NCBI GenBank assembly: GCA_029554925.1
Contig: JAKPUV010000213.1
Location: forward strand, 1-7,109
Direction: 5' to 3'
Length of the DNA: 7,109 bases
Source: Candidatus Hydrogenedentota bacterium
Lineage (GTDB): Bacteria > Hydrogenedentota > Hydrogenedentia > Hydrogenedentales > CAITNO01
In this document: piece after piece, positions 1 to 3,696 of the stretch
Layout of the letters: every line of letters starts with the position of its first letter
Position numbering within the stretch: position 1 is the first letter of the stretch
Notes under the pieces: model-generated
What the model was told of the DNA's origin: nothing
Database searches by the model: none
Seen by the model: the letters and a program-made list of their open reading frames with translations, nothing else
Position numbers and translations under genes: made by a program

Positions 1-617
1 AGACCGGCCGCTGGACCTCCAGAGACCCCATCGGCCTCGCCGGCGGTGACACCGACCTCTACGCCTACTGCGGGAATGATCCGGTCAACGCCGTGGACCC
101 GAGCGGGCTTTCGGATATCAACTTGCCTGTCAGTCCTTGGGGCCCTGGTGGTTCATATTTTCCGACGTTACCGAGGATTGAGTTTTCTTTTCCGGACCTG
201 CTTGCATGGCACTATGACAGAAACGCCGGACTACCGCCGCCTCCGGCGACTCTAGCAGAGGCTGTGCAACTTGGTTGGTCACTCAGGGATGACGCGCAGG
301 CCGTTTGCCACCAGTTCGCCGGGGAGGCAAATGTTGTGGCCGAAGGGCCGGGTGGACGAGAGGCGGTCTACAACAGGATTACCGAGACATTGGTTACCAC
401 ACCCGAGAATGCCGGCTCCTACAACTATGTGGCACCAAGTGGATTGCTGGGAAAGGCTGGGCATGGGTGTGCCGATGTTCTTCCGTGGATCCTTCTTGGA
501 AACAGCAGGGAAGATACGACTTCGATTCTCGACAGATGTCAGGCGTTTCTAAGTGGCATAACCTTCAATTTCAATAGGAGGCGCATGCAGGAAAATTCAT
601 CCTGCGTGGCCCTATGA
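1..617 (+). CDS. Rhs/YD-repeat protein, C-terminal fragment with variable tip (5' end outside window)
   Basis: The frame is open from the left edge (first whole codon at base 3) to TGA at 615-617. The first codons give the Rhs core ending: GRWTSRDPIGL, then DLYAYCGNDPVNAVDPSGL. PVNAVDPSGL (81-110) fits the PxxxxDPxGL boundary at which Rhs proteins are known to separate, often by self-cleavage, from the C-terminal tip. The Rhs core forms a shell around the tip, which is often a toxin delivered to other cells. Here the tip is 168 residues (111-614). I do not recognise its family. It starts with a proline-rich stretch including PPPP (234-245), then a mixed helical-looking region with four cysteines and a GHGCADVLPW motif, and ends in a basic NRRR followed by a short tail. 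No transmembrane helix is visible. The tip could be a toxin or a degenerate remnant. Rhs membership is sure; toxicity is inference. An internal GTG at 93 could be mistaken for a start but encodes a valine inside the conserved motif. Confidence 0.88.
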   Translation, partial: TGRWTSRDPIGLAGGDTDLYAYCGNDPVNAVDPSGLSDINLPVSPWGPGGSYFPTLPRIEFSFPDLLAWHYDRNAGLPPPPATLAEAVQLGWSLRDDAQAVCHQFAGEANVVAEGPGGREAVYNRITETLVTTPENAGSYNYVAPSGLLGKAGHGCADVLPWILLGNSREDTTSILDRCQAFLSGITFNFNRRRMQENSSCVAL

Positions 618-687
618 ATCAACAAGAATCGCCACCTTAGTTGTTCTTACATGTAGGGGATCTTGGCAATGCCTGTATTTAGACCAC

Positions 688-702
688 AAGAAGGACTGGG
701 AG
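688..702 (+). promoter_or_regulatory. ribosome binding site for the 707-1252 gene
   Basis: AAGAAGGA at 688-695 lies 11 bases before ATG 707, and GGGAG at 698-702 lies four bases before it. Either could be used. The first is better spaced for ATG 707, and nothing in the stretch favours a later start. Confidence 0.5.
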
Positions 703-706
703 CTGG

Positions 707-1252
707 ATGATGAATAAGGAACAGAAGATTGTCTCGTGCGGATGCATTTCTATTCTCGGAGTGATTGTGCTATTACTTATGGCTGTTCTTGTGTTTACCC
801 TTCTGATTTCTCCATACACCGTATCTTATGTATTTGAGGGGCCGGGCAGAGTCGAAAGATCATGGGGAACCACAATGGTTCATTTTGGCAACTCGACGCA
901 TACTGTTGGATTCAACAGGAATGTTTCTGGAGCTCCCTATGAAATACTGGTGTTTTCTAATCCAGTATGTAATGGGGCTGCAGCACCCATCCGGCTTATT
1001 TCTGCCAGAATCATAGACTTGCATGATGAAAGCACTCTCTGGAGTGATAACACGATCAAGAAAAAGGAGCCATTTCTTGATGGGCATGTGAATCATATGT
1101 CGATGAGGTATTCCAATGTCTCAATTCCTCACCGGGACATTATCTTGGAGCTATCAGTGTCTGTTCTATGCGGAGAGGGATGGGTGGATGAGTTGCTGAA
1201 GTTCCCCATGAGGGGCGTGGTGAAGAAAGGAAGAGTGATGGTTGCTGTGTAG
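707..1252 (+). CDS. hypothetical single-pass membrane protein, candidate immunity protein for the Rhs tip
   Basis: This 181-residue protein is of no family I recognise. A short cytoplasmic start (MMNKEQK) with cysteines at 11 and 13 leads into one strong hydrophobic helix at about 15-36. The remaining ~145 residues look like a soluble beta-rich domain on the outer face of the membrane, with two more cysteines near 88 and 155. The frame opens with two consecutive ATGs (707 and 710). AAGAAGGA at 688-695 is a good ribosome site for either, with GGGAG closer in at 698-702. The gene follows the Rhs stop by 89 bases on the same strand, with AT-richer codons than the genes to the right. Small genes directly after Rhs tips are usually immunity genes, and membrane-anchored immunity proteins exist, so that role is plausible. 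It rests on position only. A simple accessory membrane protein is the alternative. Confidence 0.75.
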   Translation: MMNKEQKIVSCGCISILGVIVLLLMAVLVFTLLISPYTVSYVFEGPGRVERSWGTTMVHFGNSTHTVGFNRNVSGAPYEILVFSNPVCNGAAAPIRLISARIIDLHDESTLWSDNTIKKKEPFLDGHVNHMSMRYSNVSIPHRDIILELSVSVLCGEGWVDELLKFPMRGVVKKGRVMVAV

Positions 1253-1461
1253 CCACTCTTCCCGATGTGAGCATGCCATCTGAAGTGAGTTGCCACTGCG
1301 GGCGGGTGCCTGTCGCTCAGGTGTGGGGCGGGGTGAACACGCAGCTGCTTGCCGTCAATCTCCGCGTCGGATCAGGTGGTGGCCCGGTTCGAGTATGCGG
1401 GCGGGCGGACGCATCCCGCCTTCAGGTCCTCTCTCACAATAGACGCGCGACAGACCGGCCA
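1253..1461. other. intergenic region with no recognisable gene
   Basis: Between the stop of the membrane protein gene and the stop of the small minus-strand ORF I see no convincing gene, RNA or promoter. The only structure is a weak inverted repeat, GGCGGG (1400-1405) and CCCGCC (1415-1420) around nine bases, with no T-run after it. A plus-strand frame runs through here to 1776 but has no protein-like composition. Confidence 0.5.
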
Positions 1462-1659
1462 TCACTCCTCGGGAAAGGACCGGGTGTCGCGCTGAATACG
1501 GATGCGGTGAAGCTGGAGTCCTGCATACCCGCCAAGGAACAGGAACGCGGCCGAGAGCGTAATCCCCGCCCAAATTTCGAGCTGACGCAATACCTGGCAT
1601 ATCTCACCCACCACCACGGCCACCACGAAAATCTCGAACCAAAAAGCGGCACGGGCCAT
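1462..1659 (-). CDS. possible small two-helix membrane protein
   Basis: A 65-residue ORF starts MARAAFWFEIFVVAVVVGE and ends RIQRDTRSFPEE. It has two hydrophobic stretches (about residues 4-18 and 28-43) joined by a short polar link, then a basic-to-acidic soluble tail. That is the shape of a small inner-membrane protein with both ends on the same side. ATG at 1659 is chosen because AGGGGAG (complement of 1664-1670) sits just upstream. The frame stays open to 1893, but that extension translates one arm of a large inverted repeat and is arginine-rich and low in sense, so it is not used. An ATG at 1686 would add nine residues. No family is recognised, and no promoter or partner gene is clear. 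It may be a real small gene, a remnant, or chance. Confidence 0.4.
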   Translation of the reverse strand: MARAAFWFEIFVVAVVVGEICQVLRQLEIWAGITLSAAFLFLGGYAGLQLHRIRIQRDTRSFPEE

Positions 1660-1802
1660 CCTGCTCCCCTGACCAAGAAGCGGCATCCATGGAAAGTTCA
1701 CCCAATGGCGTGCGGAGAACCGGAGGCGCTCCGACAAGAGATTGCCGCGCCGGCCGGGGCGGCCTCCTGCCAATGAAGTAAGTCGGCGAGAACGCCCGCA
1801 AA

Positions 1803-1874
1803 GTAGACGCGCCATCTTGGCGCGTTCTTTGGGCCAACGAAAACCCCAAGAACGCGCCAAGATGGCGTGTCTAT
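1803..1874. repeat. nested inverted repeat A, 31-position stem
   Basis: Arms 1803-1833 and 1844-1874 pair over 31 positions with one mismatch (1830/1847) and two G-T pairs (1803/1874, 1809/1868). The 10-base loop is CCAACGAAAA. Each arm is itself a palindrome: ACGCGCCA-TCT-TGGCGCGT at 1807-1825, and ACGCGCCA-AGA-TGGCGTGT at 1852-1870. The element can therefore fold as one long hairpin or as two small ones. This is the layout of paired REP units (BIMEs): two palindromic units in opposite orientation. It lies between efp and the small minus-strand ORF. It could be a REP/MITE-like element or a protein binding site. No T-run follows either side, so a simple terminator is unlikely. Confidence 0.85.
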
Positions 1875-1900
1875 GTTTACGGCCCTCCTGCAACCCTCAG

Positions 1901-1941
1901 GTCATTGGCAGGATTCCCGCCCGGGGGCGGGAATGTCATTG
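1901..1941. repeat. short perfect inverted repeat flanked by 7-base direct repeats
   Basis: ATTCCCGCCC (1913-1922) and GGGCGGGAAT (1925-1934) are perfect reverse complements separated by two G bases. GTCATTG occurs on both sides, at 1901-1907 and 1935-1941. A palindrome between direct repeats is what a short inserted element leaves behind, but a 7-base repeat could be chance. With a 2-base spacer the innermost pairs could not form in RNA, so the hairpin would have a larger loop. Confidence 0.6.
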
Positions 1942-2010
1942 AAGAAAGGGGGCCTGTGGCAGACAGGAATGTCTGCCTCACCCTATGTGGGGCAGACATT
2001 CCTGTCTGCC
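1940..2010 (-). terminator. possible terminator of the efp operon
   Basis: Read on the minus strand, the 24-position stem of repeat B comes 32 bases after the efp stop. It is followed by ACAGGCCCCCTTTCTTCA. The stem is strong, but the T-run is only three bases and is 10 bases away, so this is a poor intrinsic terminator by the usual rule. It could still act as a 3'-end stabiliser or a pause site. Confidence 0.3.
1958..2010. repeat. nested inverted repeat B, perfect 20-base arms
   Basis: GGCAGACAGGAATGTCTGCC (1958-1977) has its exact reverse complement at 1991-2010. Pairing continues inward for four more positions (one of them G-T), giving a 24-position stem with a 5-base loop at 1982-1986. 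Each arm is again a palindrome: GGCAGAC and GTCTGCC around six bases. This is the same two-level design as repeat A, with an unrelated sequence. The perfect arms suggest a recently spread or selected element. Its inner end starts 32 bases past the efp stop. Confidence 0.9.
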
Positions 2011-2042
2011 CTTTGGACCAGAATCGTGTCCGGCGGCCCGTC

Positions 2043-2600
2043 TCAGACGCGCTCGACGTAGGCGCCGGTGCGGGTGTCCACCTTGATGGTGTCGCCCTCG
2101 TTGATGAAGAGGGGGACCTGGACGACGGCGCCGGTCTCGAGGGTGGCGGGCTTGGTGGCGCCGGAGGACCGGTCCCCCTGCACGCCGGGGTCCGACTTGG
2201 TGATGGTGAGCACCACATGGGAGGGAACGGTCACGGAGATGACCTTCTCGCGGTGAAACATCAGCGTGGCGTTGGTGTTTTCCTTCATCCACTTGGCGAC
2301 GTCGCCCACGACGCCGGGATTCACCGCGAGCTGCTCGAAGGTGTCGTTGTCCATGAAGTGGAACAGGTCGCCGTCGTTGTAGAGGAACTGCCAGGGCTGC
2401 TCCTCGAGGCGGGCCTCCTCGAACTTCTCGCCGGAGCGGAAGGTTCGCTCGAGCACGCGCCCCGTGAGGACGTTTTTGAACCGGGTGCGGACGAAGGCGC
2501 CGCCCTTGCCGGGCTTGACGTGCTGGAACTCGACGATTTCCATGAGGTCGTTGTCCATTTCGACGACCAGTCCGTTTCTGAAGTCGGCTGTTGAGATCAT
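2043..2600 (-). CDS. efp: elongation factor P
   Basis: EF-P is a cytoplasmic tRNA-shaped translation factor. It binds between the P and E sites of the ribosome and restores peptide bond formation at runs of proline. The 185-residue protein has the usual full length and three-domain order: a KOW-like domain I (about 1-64) and two OB-fold domains. VKPGKGGAF near the start carries Lys32, which aligns with the modified Lys34 of E. coli, so this is a lysine-type EF-P. YNDGDLFHFMDNDTFEQL (74-91) is typical of domain II. KPATLETGAVVQVPLFINEG (150-169) matches the EF-P signature. The end, KVDTRTGAYVERV, is also typical. ATG at 2600 overlaps the preceding TGA as ATGA. AAGGAG (complement of 2618-2623) lies 17 bases away, so translation is probably coupled to the peptidase gene. 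An upstream ATG at 2648 would add 16 residues unlike EF-P and is rejected. No lysylation gene (epmA/epmB) is in the window. Confidence 0.97.
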   Translation of the reverse strand: MISTADFRNGLVVEMDNDLMEIVEFQHVKPGKGGAFVRTRFKNVLTGRVLERTFRSGEKFEEARLEEQPWQFLYNDGDLFHFMDNDTFEQLAVNPGVVGDVAKWMKENTNATLMFHREKVISVTVPSHVVLTITKSDPGVQGDRSSGATKPATLETGAVVQVPLFINEGDTIKVDTRTGAYVERV

Positions 2601-3673
2601 GGGCGGATTACCTGTAGCTCCTTGGGCAGTTTGTTCAACACGTCGCACCCGTCGGGGGTGACGACGACAAGGTCCTCAATACGCACGCCGCCCCGGCCGG
2701 GCAGGTAGATGCCGGGCTCCACCGTCACCGCCATGCCAGGGGCGAGCACAGTGGCCGAATGCTGGTTCAGCCGGGGAAATTCGTGGATTTCGAGGCCGAC
2801 GCCGTGTCCGGTGCCGTGGCCGAACCGGGGGCCGTATCCGGCCCGCGCGATAATGTCCCGGCAGGCCCGGTCCACCGCCGCGGCGCCCGCGCCGGGCCGC
2901 ACGGCGGCCAGGCCGGCGAGCTGCGCCTCCAGCACGCAGGCGTAAATGTCCTCAAACCACGCGCCGGGAATACTACCGAAAACGGCGGTGCGAGTCAAGT
3001 CGGAGCAGTATCCGTCCACGATGCAGCCGCAGTCCACCAGCACGATGTCGCCCTGTTTCAGGGGGGTGTCGCCCGGTTTTCCGTGGGGAAGGGAGCTGTG
3101 CGCGCCGAACAGCACCGTCGTGTCGAAGGAGGCCTTCTGCGCGCCCCGTTTGCGGAATTCGTGCTCCAGCAGCGCCGCCACCTCCCGCTCCGTGACGCCC
3201 TCTTTCAGCCGCCGGAAGGCCGTGGACAGCGCGGCCTCGGCGATTTCCGTGGCCCGGCGCATCCGGGCGACCTCTTCGGCGTCCTTGACGGCGCGCAGGG
3301 GGTCCGTGAATCCGGGGGCCGCGCGGAGCCGCCCCCCGGCAAAGGCCTTGCGCACGCGCCCGTGGGCCGACACGCTGAGGCGGTCCGGCTCAAAGAGGGC
3401 CGACGCGCAGCCCGCCTCCGCGAGGAAGGCGCCGGCGGCGGTTTCGAGGTCGCCGGAGACCTCGCGCACGCGGCATCCTTTCGCCTGGGCCTTCGCCTGC
3501 TCGGTGTATCGGAAGTCGCAGAGCAGCGCGGCGGCGCGCGGCGTCACCACCACGGCGGAGGCGCTCCCGTGGAAGCCCGTCAAATAGGCGTTGACCGGCG
3601 GGTCCAGGCTGACATAGCCCCCGGCGCGGCGGCCGGCGATGAGGCCGCGCAGGGCGGCGATGCGGTGTTTCAT
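2597..3673 (-). CDS. Xaa-Pro peptidase, M24 family (aminopeptidase P / prolidase type)
   Basis: This cytoplasmic di-metal peptidase removes an N-terminal residue that precedes proline, or splits X-Pro dipeptides. It has 358 residues, close to the short bacterial form (B. subtilis PapA/YqhT) and shorter than E. coli PepP. The N-terminal creatinase-like domain covers about 1-120 and includes YLTGFHGS (30-37). The pita-bread catalytic domain follows. All five metal ligands are visible: Asp214 (VDCG), Asp225 (CSDLTR), His290 (GTGHGVGLEIHE), Glu319 (TVEPGIY) and Glu333 (VRIEDL). Their spacing of 11, 65, 29 and 14 nearly matches P. furiosus prolidase. His197 in LPHGKP fits the conserved substrate-site histidine. 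ATG at 3673 is chosen because GGGAG (complement of 3679-3683) sits five bases before it. The open frame continues upstream to 3724, but that would overlap the ligase gene. It lies 23 bases after the ligase stop and overlaps efp by ATGA. Aminopeptidase P versus prolidase cannot be decided here. Confidence 0.94.
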   Translation of the reverse strand: MKHRIAALRGLIAGRRAGGYVSLDPPVNAYLTGFHGSASAVVVTPRAAALLCDFRYTEQAKAQAKGCRVREVSGDLETAAGAFLAEAGCASALFEPDRLSVSAHGRVRKAFAGGRLRAAPGFTDPLRAVKDAEEVARMRRATEIAEAALSTAFRRLKEGVTEREVAALLEHEFRKRGAQKASFDTTVLFGAHSSLPHGKPGDTPLKQGDIVLVDCGCIVDGYCSDLTRTAVFGSIPGAWFEDIYACVLEAQLAGLAAVRPGAGAAAVDRACRDIIARAGYGPRFGHGTGHGVGLEIHEFPRLNQHSATVLAPGMAVTVEPGIYLPGRGGVRIEDLVVVTPDGCDVLNKLPKELQVIRP

Positions 3674-3678
3674 GGCGT

Positions 3679-3683
3679 CTCCC
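3679..3683 (-). promoter_or_regulatory. ribosome binding site of the M24 peptidase gene
   Basis: GGGAG on the minus strand ends five bases before ATG 3673. It decides this start over the ATG at 3724 inside the end of the upstream gene. Confidence 0.65.
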
Positions 3684-3696
3684 GGGGTTTGCGGCG

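Noticed and set aside
1267..1776. Plus-strand open frame of 169 codons
   Set aside because: Arginine-, proline- and histidine-rich with no fold-like pattern, no ribosome site before its ATG, and it lies opposite the better-supported small membrane ORF.
1660..1893. N-terminal extension of the small minus-strand ORF to 143 residues
   Set aside because: The added residues are mostly a translation of repeat A and flanking DNA, basic and low in complexity. The ribosome site supports the start at 1659.
1803..2010. CRISPR array
   Set aside because: The repeated units are inverted pairs, not regularly spaced direct repeats, and no cas gene is present.
1253..2042. tRNA, riboswitch or other known structured RNA
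   Set aside because: I see no cloverleaf, CCA end or known riboswitch core. The only structure is the long inverted repeats.
1877..2292. Open frames running through repeat B on both strands
   Set aside because: These are translations of the inverted repeat (peptides such as RQTFLSA and DRNVCLT) fused to antisense efp sequence. This is a common source of false hypothetical proteins.
1905..2594. Plus-strand open frame of 229 codons opposite efp
   Set aside because: Antisense shadow of efp, rich in Gly, Val, Leu and Glu because of the GC-rich codons on the other strand.
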